A stretch of 18,967 nt of DNA from Anaerolineaceae bacterium UBA6801 (GCA_002452315.1 DKFH01000141.1:4388-23354), one strand, 5' to 3'; positions 1 to 8,221 are shown, counted from the stretch's first letter. Made by a program: numbers and translations. Notes: generated from the letters alone by a model not told the origin.

Positions 1-153
1 TTTTTTTTGCTCATTTAATACCAACTTTCCTTGAAATAGAAATTTTTTCATTCGGTGCGAACACACCCGCTGAATAATACCACATTGCAGCATACATCAC
101 AAATGGTTTTCCATTGGCGCTTAGAAGTGTTTAAAAGATCCCGCACCCCTGGC

Positions 154-180
154 CAACACAGGTTCTACAATCCTGTGTTG
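154..180. terminator. 9-bp stem-loop downstream of the dehydrogenase gene
   Basis: Arms CAACACAGG (154-162) and CCTGTGTTG (172-180) pair perfectly around a 9-nt loop. The hairpin lies about 54 nt beyond the stop codon of the minus-strand dehydrogenase gene. There is no T-tract on either side, so it is not a canonical intrinsic terminator. It could instead be a transcript-stabilising hairpin or a repeat. The rest of positions 1-233 shows no supportable gene. The T-run at 1-8 may be the tail of a terminator outside the window. Confidence 0.35.
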
Positions 181-233
181 ATGAGTATGGTGTGCGGCTG
201 TCGCATTGGTTGCCCTGCGGGGAGAAGTCCGCC

Positions 234-1223
234 TCAGGGTGTGACGGGGAGGCCGTGCTCTCGGGCGGAAGCAAACAACGCCTGGATGACCCGCATATTT
301 CCCACGGCATCCTCGATCGGGAAGGCGGGCGGCCTGCCCTCGATGGCGTGCATGAAGTCCTCGGCCATCAGGCGGTACATGTCCACAGCGGGAAACCTGT
401 GCGTGCGATGTTTCCCACTGACTTTCTCGACGATAAGCTTCGTTTTAACCTGGCCCATATTGAAGGCCATCGGCATTTCGAGATTACCCTCGGTCCCTGA
501 TACAAGGCAGCGTTGGCGCGGTGCCTGGTTGAAACCGCAGTCAAAGTGCGCCATCAGGCCTTCGCCAAAATCGAGAATGGCGATTAACTGGTCATCCACG
601 CCGGTGGGTGTTGACTGCATGCGGGCATGGACCACAACCGGCTCACGCCCTGCCATCAGACGGCTGATGTTAACGCAGTAACAGCCAACGTCCATCAAGG
701 CCCCGCCGCCCATCTCGGGGTATTGGCGGATGTTCGTTTTATCCGCCAGCACAAAACTGAAGGCCGACTCAATGGTCCTGACGTCACCGATGGCGCCATC
801 CTGCACCATCTGGCGGGCAGTGGTGAAGCGGGGGTGGTAGCGGTACATGAAGGCTTCCATCAGCTGCACGCCGTTGGCTGTGGCGGCCGCGATCATCTCT
901 TCGCACTCTGCAGTATTCAGTGCGAGGGGTTTTTCACACAGGACGTGTTTGCCTGCTTCGACGGCTTGAATTGTCCAGGGTTTGTGCAGGTGATTGGGCA
1001 GCGGGTTGTAAACTGCGTCAATCTCGGGGTCGGCCAGTAACGCGTCATAGCTGCCATAGGCCTTGGGGATGCCCAGCTGATCGGCAAAGGTTTGGGCATG
1101 GTCCTCACGCCGGCTGGCCATGGCTGTGACCCTGGCCATGGGGGAGGACTGTAAAGCAGGGATGACCGCCGTGCGGCCGATTTTGGCTGTGCTGAGGATT
1201 CCCCAGCGGATAACTTTGTTCAT
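234..1223 (-). CDS. Gfo/Idh/MocA family NAD(P)-dependent oxidoreductase
   Basis: A 329-residue cytosolic dehydrogenase, the usual length for the family, which oxidises or reduces hydroxyls of sugars and related polyols. The N-terminal Rossmann fold begins with RWGILSTAKIG (residues 6-16). This is the variant glycine motif typical of the xylose dehydrogenase / trans-dihydrodiol dehydrogenase branch rather than a strict GxGxxG. The signature EKP with the catalytic lysine is at 97-99. DVGCY at 178-182 puts a tyrosine where many relatives have histidine, which also fits the dihydrodiol/xylose branch. The start is supported by GGAGG four bases before ATG. It is the last gene of a minus-strand run, 40 nt after the 1264-2280 gene. 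The fold is secure; the substrate is unknown, and a sugar is inferred from the nearby glycoside hydrolase. Confidence 0.88.
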   Translation of the reverse strand: MNKVIRWGILSTAKIGRTAVIPALQSSPMARVTAMASRREDHAQTFADQLGIPKAYGSYDALLADPEIDAVYNPLPNHLHKPWTIQAVEAGKHVLCEKPLALNTAECEEMIAAATANGVQLMEAFMYRYHPRFTTARQMVQDGAIGDVRTIESAFSFVLADKTNIRQYPEMGGGALMDVGCYCVNISRLMAGREPVVVHARMQSTPTGVDDQLIAILDFGEGLMAHFDCGFNQAPRQRCLVSGTEGNLEMPMAFNMGQVKTKLIVEKVSGKHRTHRFPAVDMYRLMAEDFMHAIEGRPPAFPIEDAVGNMRVIQALFASAREHGLPVTP

Positions 1224-1263
1224 AAAACCTCCATCGCGTTTAGGCGCATATCTGTGGTCAATT

Positions 1264-2280
1264 TTATTGATCGTTATCTGAGCGCTTGAACAGGAATCCC
1301 AGGCCGATCAGCGTGGCCAGGGCGATCAGGATCACCCAGGGTCGTTCAACCACCCACAGCAGGGCGGTAAAAACGGTCCGCAGCCACCGCACCTGGCCGG
1401 CCTTCTCCGGGATGGGGGCGGGCTGCTCCCAGTCGAAGGTGGTGAGCCTGGAAAGGAAGCCCTGCTCCACGCAGCCCTCCAGGCTGAAGATATGGATGGG
1501 CTTACCCTGCATGACGCACAGGCGCAGGTCTCGGGTAAATTCCGCCCAGGTGAGGGGTTCGGGGGTGGTCCCGCCTGGCAGGTCGACGCCGCCGCCGGTG
1601 ACTCCCACGCCAACCGCATCTGCTTCGGGGGCATAGCTCCACAGGGCGGCATCACCGTGCGGCCGCAAGAAACTGGTGTAGAGCATCAGCACCTCGCGCT
1701 CGGTTTCCAGGTCCACCAGCCCGAGGGTGCGCTGCAGTACGGTGGCGCGGGCGCGGCGCTCATCAGTGATTACCGGCAGGTGATAGCTCTCCACAGGGTA
1801 GCCTTCGGTGTGGATCAGGTCAATCAGGGCTTGATAGCTGCGCCGGGCACCGGCCACCCGCTGTTTGTCGGTGAATTTCCGCCACAGGCGGCGTGCCAGC
1901 CCCTGACCCTCTTTGCCGCTGATGATGGCACGCATTTCATTGATATCCATCTCGATATCCAGGCCAACCCCGGCCCATTCCAGCTCATGCTGTGTGGTCC
2001 AGGCTTTAAATTCCACGTAGCGGGCGGCGGCTTTGTCGTGGTTGTCGATATTGAACCAGTAGCCCTCTTCCTCCGGAAGCAGTAACCAGGCGATCACCGG
2101 GACACCGGCCTGGTTAAGCCGTTTGACCAGCTTGGCACGGGCATCGGAAAAATCCAGGATGCCCAGGCTGAGGGTTGCGTTGAGGGCTTTGAGATCGTCG
2201 ATCACAAAACGGCCGTCAAAGAGCTTGGCCAGGGGTTCAGGGTGCAATTCACAAAAAAAGGTCAATGGGGGTTGTGACAT
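1264..2280 (-). CDS. Unrecognised protein, TIM-barrel-like, C-terminal membrane anchor
   Basis: A 338-residue protein I cannot assign to a named family. Residues 5-290 look globular, with alternating strands and helices. The segment GVGLDIEMD (104-112) places acidic residues D108, E110 and D112 at a strand end, reminiscent of the catalytic strand of TIM-barrel glycoside hydrolases. VPVIAWLLLPEEEGYW (60-75) looks like another barrel strand and loop. A single hydrophobic helix at about 314-331 is followed by the charged tail KRSDNDQ. There is no N-terminal signal peptide, so a tail-anchored protein with its main domain in the cytosol is most likely. The start is supported by GGAGG seven bases before ATG. 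It sits between malic enzyme and the dehydrogenase on the same strand. An enzymatic role is inference only. Confidence 0.7.
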   Translation of the reverse strand: MSQPPLTFFCELHPEPLAKLFDGRFVIDDLKALNATLSLGILDFSDARAKLVKRLNQAGVPVIAWLLLPEEEGYWFNIDNHDKAAARYVEFKAWTTQHELEWAGVGLDIEMDINEMRAIISGKEGQGLARRLWRKFTDKQRVAGARRSYQALIDLIHTEGYPVESYHLPVITDERRARATVLQRTLGLVDLETEREVLMLYTSFLRPHGDAALWSYAPEADAVGVGVTGGGVDLPGGTTPEPLTWAEFTRDLRLCVMQGKPIHIFSLEGCVEQGFLSRLTTFDWEQPAPIPEKAGQVRWLRTVFTALLWVVERPWVILIALATLIGLGFLFKRSDNDQ

Positions 2281-2339
2281 AGGGTAGCCTCCAAATTATT
2301 GCTCGTTATCCAATCTAAACGATACCATCAAGATTAAAT

Positions 2340-3692
2340 TCAATCTTCCGGGAAGGGCGGGATGCAGCCCTCGCTCATGAGCACATCGGTGACAGCCTGG
2401 GCGGCACCGATCATCGCCTGGGCCCGGTCAAGCAGCTGATCAAAGCTTAGCTGCACCTGGGCGATGCCCTGCGCCTGGGCTTGCAGGCCGACGGCGGCCG
2501 CCTGCAAGGGATAGATGGCCATCTCGGTCAATGGGGGCAGGATATGATCAGCATCCAGGTCGGCGGTACCCCAATCGGCCAGGGCGGCAGCGGCGGCAAA
2601 GCACATCTCCTCGGTGATGGTGCTGGCGCGCACATCCAGCGCCCCCCGGAAGATGGCCGGGAAACACAGTGCGTTGTTGACCTGGTTGGGGAAGTCCGAG
2701 CGGCCGGTGGCGACCACGGCCGCACCGGCGGCTTTGGCCTCCCAGGGCCAGATCTCCGGGACCGGGTTGGCGCAGGCGAACACGATCGGGTCGGGCGCCA
2801 TGCGGGCTACCCATTCGGGCTGGATGATCCCCGGACCGGGGGCAGAATAGGCGATGACCACATCCGCATCGGCCATGGCCTCCGGAATGCCGCCGATAAC
2901 GCCGCCAGGATTGGTGGTCTGGCATAGCGTCCAGGCGGGGGAGAAGGGGGGCAGGTCATCCCGGTGTTTGCCCAGGGTGCCGCCCGCGTCCACGATGATC
3001 GTCTTGGCCGGGTCAACGCCCCAGGCGAACAGCAGCCGGGCGATGGCCACGCCAGCCGCGCCAGCGCCGATCAGCGCCAGGCGGATCTCGGCTTTGTCTT
3101 TGTCCACCAGCTTGAGCGCGTTCATCAAGCCGGCCAGGGTGACGGTGGCCGTGCCCTGCTGGTCATCATGCCACACGGGGATGCGGGTCGCTTCCCGCAG
3201 GCGGTCGAGGATTTCAAAACACTTGGGCTGGGCGATATCCTCCAGGTTGATCCCGCCGAAGCCCGGCTGCAGGCGCAGCACGGTCTCGACGAAGTCTTCG
3301 GGGTCAGAGGCATCCAGCACGAGGGGCACCGCGTCCACACCGCCCAGGTATTTGAACAGCAGGCTCTTGCCCTCCATGACGGGCAGGCTGGCTTGCGGGC
3401 CAATATTGCCCAGGCCGAGCACCCGCGAGCCGTCGCTGATCACGGCGATGGTATTGCCGATATTGGTCAGCTCGTAAACCCTGCCGGGGGTTTCGGCAAT
3501 CGCCTGGCAGGGTGCGGCCACCCCGGGCGAGTACCAGATGGAAAAATCCTCCAAACCTCGCACAGGGACCTTGAGCTGGGTGGCCATTTTACCGCGGTAA
3601 TAGGCGTGCCCCAGCATGGCATCGGCGGCGGGTTTAGCAGCCTTTTCGAGCCGGCGTTGTAGTTCTTGTGGGTTGGGGGGTTGATTGGTCAT
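2340..3692 (-). CDS. NAD(P)-dependent malic enzyme (malate to pyruvate + CO2)
   Basis: A 450-residue cytosolic enzyme that oxidatively decarboxylates malate to pyruvate. It has the single-unit bacterial length, without the phosphotransacetylase-like domain of the ~750-residue MaeB form. Visible motifs are YSPGVA with the catalytic tyrosine at Y54 (usual form YTPGVA), EGKSLLFK with the lysine base at K109, metal ligands E151-D152 in GGINLEDI and D176-D177 in HDDQQGTA, and the nucleotide-binding GAGAAG at 209-214. Q179 replaces the histidine of the usual HDDQHGTA. No strong Shine-Dalgarno precedes the ATG. A promoter-like TAAAAT lies about 50 nt upstream (3748-3743), behind a heptad array. It is 59 nt upstream of the 1264-2280 gene on the same strand. 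NAD versus NADP preference cannot be read from the motifs. Confidence 0.94.
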   Translation of the reverse strand: MTNQPPNPQELQRRLEKAAKPAADAMLGHAYYRGKMATQLKVPVRGLEDFSIWYSPGVAAPCQAIAETPGRVYELTNIGNTIAVISDGSRVLGLGNIGPQASLPVMEGKSLLFKYLGGVDAVPLVLDASDPEDFVETVLRLQPGFGGINLEDIAQPKCFEILDRLREATRIPVWHDDQQGTATVTLAGLMNALKLVDKDKAEIRLALIGAGAAGVAIARLLFAWGVDPAKTIIVDAGGTLGKHRDDLPPFSPAWTLCQTTNPGGVIGGIPEAMADADVVIAYSAPGPGIIQPEWVARMAPDPIVFACANPVPEIWPWEAKAAGAAVVATGRSDFPNQVNNALCFPAIFRGALDVRASTITEEMCFAAAAALADWGTADLDADHILPPLTEMAIYPLQAAAVGLQAQAQGIAQVQLSFDQLLDRAQAMIGAAQAVTDVLMSEGCIPPFPED

Positions 3693-3742
3693 GGACGCTC
3701 ATTTCTGCGCCTGGGGTAGGCGAAAATTGATGTGGTGGCCTA

Positions 3743-3748
3743 ATTTTA
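3743..3748 (-). promoter_or_regulatory. Candidate -10 box for the malic enzyme gene
   Basis: On the minus strand this reads TAAAAT, five of six matches to TATAAT, about 50 nt before the start codon. It stands 6 nt downstream of the end of a seven-unit heptad array, the same gap as at the 9563-9568 box. There is no convincing -35 hexamer, and the array occupies that position. Confidence 0.4.
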
Positions 3749-3754
3749 CCATTT

Positions 3755-3803
3755 TGGTGAATGGTAAATTTGGAATTAGGTATTTGGTAATAGGGACTGG
3801 GTC
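3755..3803 (-). repeat. Degenerate heptanucleotide array, 7 units
   Basis: Seven contiguous 7-mers fill the gap between the glycoside hydrolase and malic enzyme genes. Plus-strand units are TGGTGAA, TGGTAAA, TTTGGAA, TTAGGTA, TTTGGTA, ATAGGGA and CTGGGTC. A GG doublet recurs every seven bases, with a 2-nt phase shift between the second and third units. On the sense strand of the malic enzyme gene this reads as CC-containing heptads, matching the style of the array at 9494-9556. Confidence 0.55.
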
Positions 3804-3889
3804 GTTATTCGGCACCATTGTTGAGAGTTGGTTGCTCTGACGAAGAATCAACTTATCCAAAGGGCTGGTAATCGAAAGATCAGTCATTT

Positions 3890-5755
3890 TCAACCTGCAA
3901 AGAGGACTTGCTTGTAAGACAGGCCAAAGCCGAAGGGATAGAGCGGGTTTTGGCTGTCAAAGGGGACATCGGCGCGCTGGGTACGGACGGCTTCCATAGA
4001 GGATGGCAGTTCGAAGGGTAGCCGGCCTTCGGGGGCGGCCTCGCCGAAGATTGCTTGCATAACGGCTTCATCGCTGGCGCCGAAATCGGCCAGGAGCGCC
4101 GTCGCGGCTGCGTTGATCTCCGGAATGACCGCTGGCCGGTCCAGTTCGATCACCACGATGGCGGGTTTGATGGCCAGCAGGCGTAAGAGGGCTGCTTTCT
4201 GTTTGCCTTTGAAGTTCAGGTCGCCATGGTGGAAGCTGCGCGCAAAGGGGATCTCCGAGTCAACCGGCTCCCAGGGCGCGCTCAAGCGCAGGAGGATGAG
4301 GTCTGCCTCCTCTGGGGTGGCGGCCAAGTCAGCATACTGGCGGACGGCATCCTCGGAGATATTCTCGATGTAAAGCGAGGGTCTACCGCCCAGGGGCAGG
4401 GTTTGGCGGTCATTTTTCAACAGCGTCATCGCCCGGCACTGCGCGGCCACGCCCGCCGCCAGGGCATCTGGGTTCCCGATCACCTGCCGGACGAGTTCGG
4501 GATCGCTGAAGGGGTTGTCGAACAGCCCCAGCGTGAATTTCAGCCGTAGCACCCGCCGCACGGCCTGGTTCACCCGCTCAATGGGGACTAAGCCCGCCTG
4601 CACTGCCTCGACCAGGTAGGCCGGACAGCTCTCGCCGCCGAGCATGTCCACACCCGCATTGAGGAGCTTGGCGACCCGCTCAACCTCGGGTAGGTGTTCC
4701 ACACCCCAGGCCCGCGCAGGCCAGGTAAAGTCGGGGGTGACCAGGTCGGTGACCAGCCCCCAATCGCTGCACACGACGCCATCGTAGCCGTATTTTTCGC
4801 GCAACAGCCCGGTGATGATGGCGCGGTTATAGGCCATGCCAACGTTTTCATCGGTCTGGTTGATAGGAACGCCATAGTACGGCATGATGGCGGCGGTGTT
4901 GGCCTTGATGGCGGCTTCAAAGGGGACCAGGTGGTACTCAAAATTGTCTCCGGGATAAATTTGGCCCTTGTGGAAGGTAAAATGCGGGTCGAGGCCTTCT
5001 TTTTGGGGGCCGCCGCCGGGAAAGTGCTTGGTCATACAGGCCACGCTTTCAGGCCCGAGGAAATCGCCCTGGAAGCCGGCGATGTAAGCGGCGCCCAGCC
5101 TGGCGCTGAGCCGGGCATCTGCGCCAAAGGTGCCGTTGATGCGCGACCAGCGCGGCTCGGTGGCCAGGTCAATTTGGGGGTGCAGGGCTACCCGGATGCC
5201 CACGACCAGGTATTCCTGGCGGACTATATCCCCGAATTGACGCACCAGCACCTCATCACCGATGGCACCAAAGCCCAGCGGCTGGCACCATTGCGAGAAG
5301 TCCTGGGCTTGCAGTTTGTAGATTGAGCGGCTGAAGTGGTTGCGGGGGTCAGAGGCGATCGTGACTGGAATACCCAGGCGGGTCTCCTCGGCATACTGTT
5401 GCAGGTGATTATGCCAGCGGGCCACGATCGCCGCACCGGGCACCTCCCACAGGTTGAAGTGGTTCATCAGGTGGTTTTCCATCTGGGTTTTGGCCGCCAG
5501 GCCAAACCCATCGGGGATGGGTCGATCTTCTATTGAAGCATCCGGGTTGACCACCGCGCCGTTGATGAACAGCAGGCCGGCTTTTTCCGCCAGTGTCATC
5601 TGGGAAAGCAGGTCTGTGACGCGCGCTTCGATCGGCTGGCGCGAGTCTTCATAGATATCCAGCACGCCGTTCTTGTTCAGGTCCCGGTAGGTGAAGCCAT
5701 TTTGGGTAAGCAGCAGGCGGGAAAAGCGCTGGAGGAGGTGTGGTTTGTGGCTCAT
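3890..5755 (-). CDS. Glycoside hydrolase family 3 (beta-glucosidase/exo-beta-glycosidase type)
   Basis: A 621-residue hydrolase of terminal beta-linked sugars. No signal peptide is seen, so it probably works in the cytosol on imported oligosaccharides. A short EF-hand/dockerin-like loop, DLNKNGVLDIYED, lies at 25-37 ahead of the (alpha/beta)8 domain (about 45-410). KHFPGGG at 243-249 is the conserved substrate-contact lysine-histidine. VVCSDWG at 327-333 carries the nucleophile D331. The C-terminal alpha/beta domain (about 430-615) ends in PLYPFGFGLSY, the family's usual close. No fibronectin-III domain is present. AGGAG eight bases before ATG supports the start, and TATAAT on the minus strand at 5797-5792 is a plausible -10. 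Both the KHFPGGG signature and the C-terminal domain favour GH3; whether it is a glucosidase, xylosidase or hexosaminidase is not decided. Confidence 0.92.
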   Translation of the reverse strand: MSHKPHLLQRFSRLLLTQNGFTYRDLNKNGVLDIYEDSRQPIEARVTDLLSQMTLAEKAGLLFINGAVVNPDASIEDRPIPDGFGLAAKTQMENHLMNHFNLWEVPGAAIVARWHNHLQQYAEETRLGIPVTIASDPRNHFSRSIYKLQAQDFSQWCQPLGFGAIGDEVLVRQFGDIVRQEYLVVGIRVALHPQIDLATEPRWSRINGTFGADARLSARLGAAYIAGFQGDFLGPESVACMTKHFPGGGPQKEGLDPHFTFHKGQIYPGDNFEYHLVPFEAAIKANTAAIMPYYGVPINQTDENVGMAYNRAIITGLLREKYGYDGVVCSDWGLVTDLVTPDFTWPARAWGVEHLPEVERVAKLLNAGVDMLGGESCPAYLVEAVQAGLVPIERVNQAVRRVLRLKFTLGLFDNPFSDPELVRQVIGNPDALAAGVAAQCRAMTLLKNDRQTLPLGGRPSLYIENISEDAVRQYADLAATPEEADLILLRLSAPWEPVDSEIPFARSFHHGDLNFKGKQKAALLRLLAIKPAIVVIELDRPAVIPEINAAATALLADFGASDEAVMQAIFGEAAPEGRLPFELPSSMEAVRTQRADVPFDSQNPLYPFGFGLSYKQVLFAG

Positions 5756-5791
5756 GGGTCGGGCTCCTGGATGGGTGGACTGTTATGGGCC

Positions 5792-5797
5792 ATTATA
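5792..5797 (-). promoter_or_regulatory. Candidate -10 box (TATAAT) for the GH3 gene
   Basis: A perfect TATAAT on the minus strand would start transcription about 30 nt before the hydrolase start codon. No good -35 hexamer lies 16-18 nt upstream. The upstream sequence is instead a run of heptads, so activation by a bound factor or an extended -10 may apply. Confidence 0.45.
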
Positions 5798-5825
5798 ATC
5801 GGATATGGGGGTTGGGTGGCTGGCT
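5798..5825 (-). repeat. Degenerate heptanucleotide array, 4 units
   Basis: Plus-strand units ATCGGAT, ATGGGGG, TTGGGTG and GCTGGCT carry GG at positions 4-5 every seven bases. On the minus strand they read as CC-heptads ending directly at the TATAAT box. Two further in-phase GG units, at 5770-5776 and 5784-5790, lie on the other side of the box. This is the weakest of the three arrays. Confidence 0.4.
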
Positions 5826-5889
5826 CAGTCGACCTAATATGCTAAAATGGGGTAAAAGGCATGCAGTAGTATAGTAAAGGGAGACCATC

Positions 5890-7113
5890 ATGAGCAATGA
5901 CTTTGTGAAAACCTTAATGGAGCACATCATGGAAGCCACAATGATCCCCAAAGCACAAATTGAGCGCGCTGTGGGGCCAATCTTGAGCATGTTTTTGCCG
6001 GCTGTGCTGACGGAAACATTTCGAACTGACCCGGTGCTATCCGGGAGGATCGAAATGGTGTGCCCGGAATTTCCACTTAAAAAAACACATAACCGCCAAT
6101 CGACCAATATCGATTGGCTGATGTACCATCCAGGTCGCAAAATGCTGCTGATGGTTGAGCTGAAGACTGCGGATACCTCGGTCAATGATGTGCAGAATGC
6201 CATTTACCGGCAGGTGCAGGACCGGGTCAGGCAGCAAGGCGGTGAATTCCTGGTAACTGATCTTGAGGTGTTGCGTGATGCTTCGAAGGAATCCGGGAAA
6301 TATCAATACCTTTTAGAACAACGCATCGCGCCTTTCCGCAGTCAGATCAGCACCTGCCGGGAGGCACGGCTGATCTACCTGGTGCCCAAAAGCGCACAGC
6401 GCAAGGTGATTGGGCACGCCGACGCCGTGCTGACCTTTGGCATGCTGTCTGATGCCATCAGCGGGCCTTACGCCGAGGAGTGGAAGGTCATTCATGCTGC
6501 CCTGTGTGGGCTGGACGTGCTTTCACAGCGCTCACGCAACCAGGAATTTATGGGCGAATCGGTCCCCCTGGCTGGAATGAATTACCAGGACAAGATGCCC
6601 TTGGATGCGATCCTTGATTTATGCTCAGCGCGCGGTGACGCGATTGTGGTTGGCTTCTCAGGTGGGAGAACTGCGTTAGAAAACCGCCCATTGGATGAGC
6701 TGGTCGGGCGGCAGTATAAGTGGGATGAGGTTAAGGGTGGACGGGGCAAGAAAGACCCGCGCAACTGGATCCCTGGCAAGACCTTTGCCTGGGTGGTCAC
6801 AAGGAAAATAGCCCGCAGTGAGGGTACTGGCCAAACACCGGCCCGGAAGCCAACAAAACGCTCGGTTAATTGGTCTGGAATGGTGAAATTCGACGAGATG
6901 GTTGCGCTGTGCCAGCAGCATGGGGACGACATTCTGATTGGGTTCACAGGCGGCAGGCCGGCGTTTGCGAATTCAACGCTGGTTGACCTGAAAAACCGAC
7001 AGCATTACAAGTGGGACTATGCCAGCAGCACCGCCAAAAGGACAAGGGCAAACTGGCTGACAGGCAAAACGGTATTGGAACTGCTGAGACAGTATCATGG
7101 GTATGAGGGTTAG
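5890..7113 (+). CDS. PD-(D/E)XK nuclease-like protein with duplicated C-terminal domain
   Basis: A 407-residue soluble protein that I do not recognise as a named family. In the N-terminal part, D75 (in NIDWLMYHP) and E90-L-K92 (in LLMVELKT) give the D-x14-E-x-K pattern of PD-(D/E)XK nucleases, with hydrophobic strands around both. The downstream helix SVNDVQNAIYRQVQDRVRQQ also fits that fold. The C-terminal third holds two copies of a roughly 65-residue unit, at about 238-303 and 338-400. They share LC..(H/R)GD.I..GF(S/T)GGR.A..N..L..L..RQ, then YKWD, then NW..GKT. A basic linker (about 304-330) separates the copies. GGGAG six bases before ATG supports the start. The gene stands alone and divergent from the hydrolase. 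Nuclease activity is inferred from the motif only; a DNA- or protein-binding role for the repeats is a guess. Confidence 0.78.
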   Translation: MSNDFVKTLMEHIMEATMIPKAQIERAVGPILSMFLPAVLTETFRTDPVLSGRIEMVCPEFPLKKTHNRQSTNIDWLMYHPGRKMLLMVELKTADTSVNDVQNAIYRQVQDRVRQQGGEFLVTDLEVLRDASKESGKYQYLLEQRIAPFRSQISTCREARLIYLVPKSAQRKVIGHADAVLTFGMLSDAISGPYAEEWKVIHAALCGLDVLSQRSRNQEFMGESVPLAGMNYQDKMPLDAILDLCSARGDAIVVGFSGGRTALENRPLDELVGRQYKWDEVKGGRGKKDPRNWIPGKTFAWVVTRKIARSEGTGQTPARKPTKRSVNWSGMVKFDEMVALCQQHGDDILIGFTGGRPAFANSTLVDLKNRQHYKWDYASSTAKRTRANWLTGKTVLELLRQYHGYEG

Positions 7114-7126
7114 ATAGGGAATCGTG

Positions 7127-7150
7127 GTAGGTTGGCCCGGGACGGGTCTT
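7127..7150 (+). repeat. 24-nt dispersed repeat, copy 1
   Basis: This lies 14 nt after the stop codon of the nuclease-like gene and matches the 24 nt at 9397-9420 at 18 positions. The shared skeleton is GTrGGTTGGCmC then ACGGGyCTT. Both copies follow a plus-strand stop codon. A CGGGAC/GTCCCG pair within 60 nt could form a weak hairpin. It may be a remnant of a dispersed intergenic repeat. The rest of 7114-7259 shows no gene. Confidence 0.35.
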
Positions 7151-7259
7151 GTGGGTTGTATCCTTACGCATCACACCACCATTCACTCCTGTCCCGTGTT
7201 GCTCGTTGAATCTACTATTCGCGCAATTTTTCGCTGCCGCGAGGCATGGGGGATGCGAT

Positions 7260-7265
7260 TATAAT
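7260..7265 (+). promoter_or_regulatory. Candidate -10 box (TATAAT) for the aldolase-aminotransferase operon
   Basis: A perfect TATAAT lies about 35 nt before the aldolase start codon, within GCGATTATAATC. No recognisable -35 is present and no heptad array precedes it. It would serve the two-gene unit at 7301-9393. Confidence 0.45.
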
Positions 7266-7300
7266 CAAGACCAGTCGACACACGAACTGGAGCACATCTT

Positions 7301-8221
7301 ATGGCCAAGACCTGGACCCCGATCAAGGGCGTCATCCCCCCGATGATCACACCCTTTGATGAACATGGCGAGATCAATCAGCGCGCGTTTATCCATAACC
7401 TCGAAAAATGGAATGCGGACAAGCTGGCCGGCTATCTTGTGATCGGTTCCAACAGCGAAACCGCCTTTTTGACCACCGAGGAGAAACTGGCCCTGGTGAA
7501 ATTGGCGGCTGCGTATCGCCAGCCCGGACGGCACCTGATGGCCGGTACGGGTTGCGAATCCTTACGAGCGACGATTGCCTTCACACAAGCCTGTGCTGAC
7601 CTGGGCGCCCAGAGCGCGCTGGTGCTCACGCCGCATTACTATGACCGCGTCATGGATAGCGAGCATCTGGTCCGGTTCTACACCCAGGTGGCCGACCGCA
7701 GCCCGATCCCCATCTTAATTTACAACGTCCCGATGTTCACCCATGTCAATATCGCCCCCGATGCCATCGAAATCCTCTCGAGGCATCCCAACATTGTCGG
7801 CATGAAGGACAGCACCGGGAATATGCCCCAACTGGCCACGTTTCTGCGCGTCGCCGATGAGGGTTTCCAGATTTTTGTGGGCACCGCATCCGCCTGGTAC
7901 CCGGCCCTGTGTATGGGCGTCAAGGCGGGGATTCTGGCACTGGCCAACTGCTTGCCCAATGACTGTGCGCTCGTGCAGGAGGCTTATGAACAGGGAAACC
8001 TGGACCAGGCCTTCACCCTCTACCAGGCCTTGTATCCGGTGAACAATGCGGTCACCACGCAGTATGGTGTACCGGGACTCAAATACGCCTGTGATCAGGC
8101 TGGCTATATCGGCGGGCTGGTCAGGAGCCCATTATTGCCGCCCTCTGATGCGGCTAAAGCGCACATCCGTCAAGTGCTTGATGAGGCAAATGTGAAAATT
8201 CAATCCATTAAGGATGATTAA
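7301..8221 (+). CDS. DapA-superfamily aldolase, likely 4-hydroxy-2-oxoglutarate aldolase type
   Basis: A 306-residue class I aldolase of the DHDPS/N-acetylneuraminate lyase superfamily, cytosolic. The Schiff-base lysine is K169 in GMKDSTG and the catalytic tyrosine is Y141 in IYNVP. The DapA arginine that follows YNVP in true dihydrodipicolinate synthases is missing; F146 sits there, so lysine biosynthesis is unlikely. From memory, several segments match mammalian HOGA1: GSNSE at 48-52, AGTGCES, HPNIVGMKDS, and the tail GVPGLKYACDQAGYIGG. HOGA1 cleaves 4-hydroxy-2-oxoglutarate to pyruvate and glyoxylate. TGGAG eight bases before ATG supports the start. It is followed after 14 nt by an alanine-glyoxylate-type aminotransferase, which fits. 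Another 2-keto acid aldolase substrate remains possible. Confidence 0.85.
   Translation: MAKTWTPIKGVIPPMITPFDEHGEINQRAFIHNLEKWNADKLAGYLVIGSNSETAFLTTEEKLALVKLAAAYRQPGRHLMAGTGCESLRATIAFTQACADLGAQSALVLTPHYYDRVMDSEHLVRFYTQVADRSPIPILIYNVPMFTHVNIAPDAIEILSRHPNIVGMKDSTGNMPQLATFLRVADEGFQIFVGTASAWYPALCMGVKAGILALANCLPNDCALVQEAYEQGNLDQAFTLYQALYPVNNAVTTQYGVPGLKYACDQAGYIGGLVRSPLLPPSDAAKAHIRQVLDEANVKIQSIKDD

Noticed and set aside
55..681. Long plus-strand frame opposite the dehydrogenase
   Set aside because: Its composition is that of an antisense shadow, and most of it lies over the conserved dehydrogenase sequence.
3699..3893. 64-codon frame after the GH3 stop on the minus strand
   Set aside because: It is read through the heptad array, needs a TTG start overlapping the previous stop and has no recognisable protein features.
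7301..8221. Annotation as 4-hydroxy-tetrahydrodipicolinate synthase (lysine pathway)
   Set aside because: The substrate-binding arginine after YNVP is replaced by F146, and the neighbour is an aminotransferase of the glyoxylate type.
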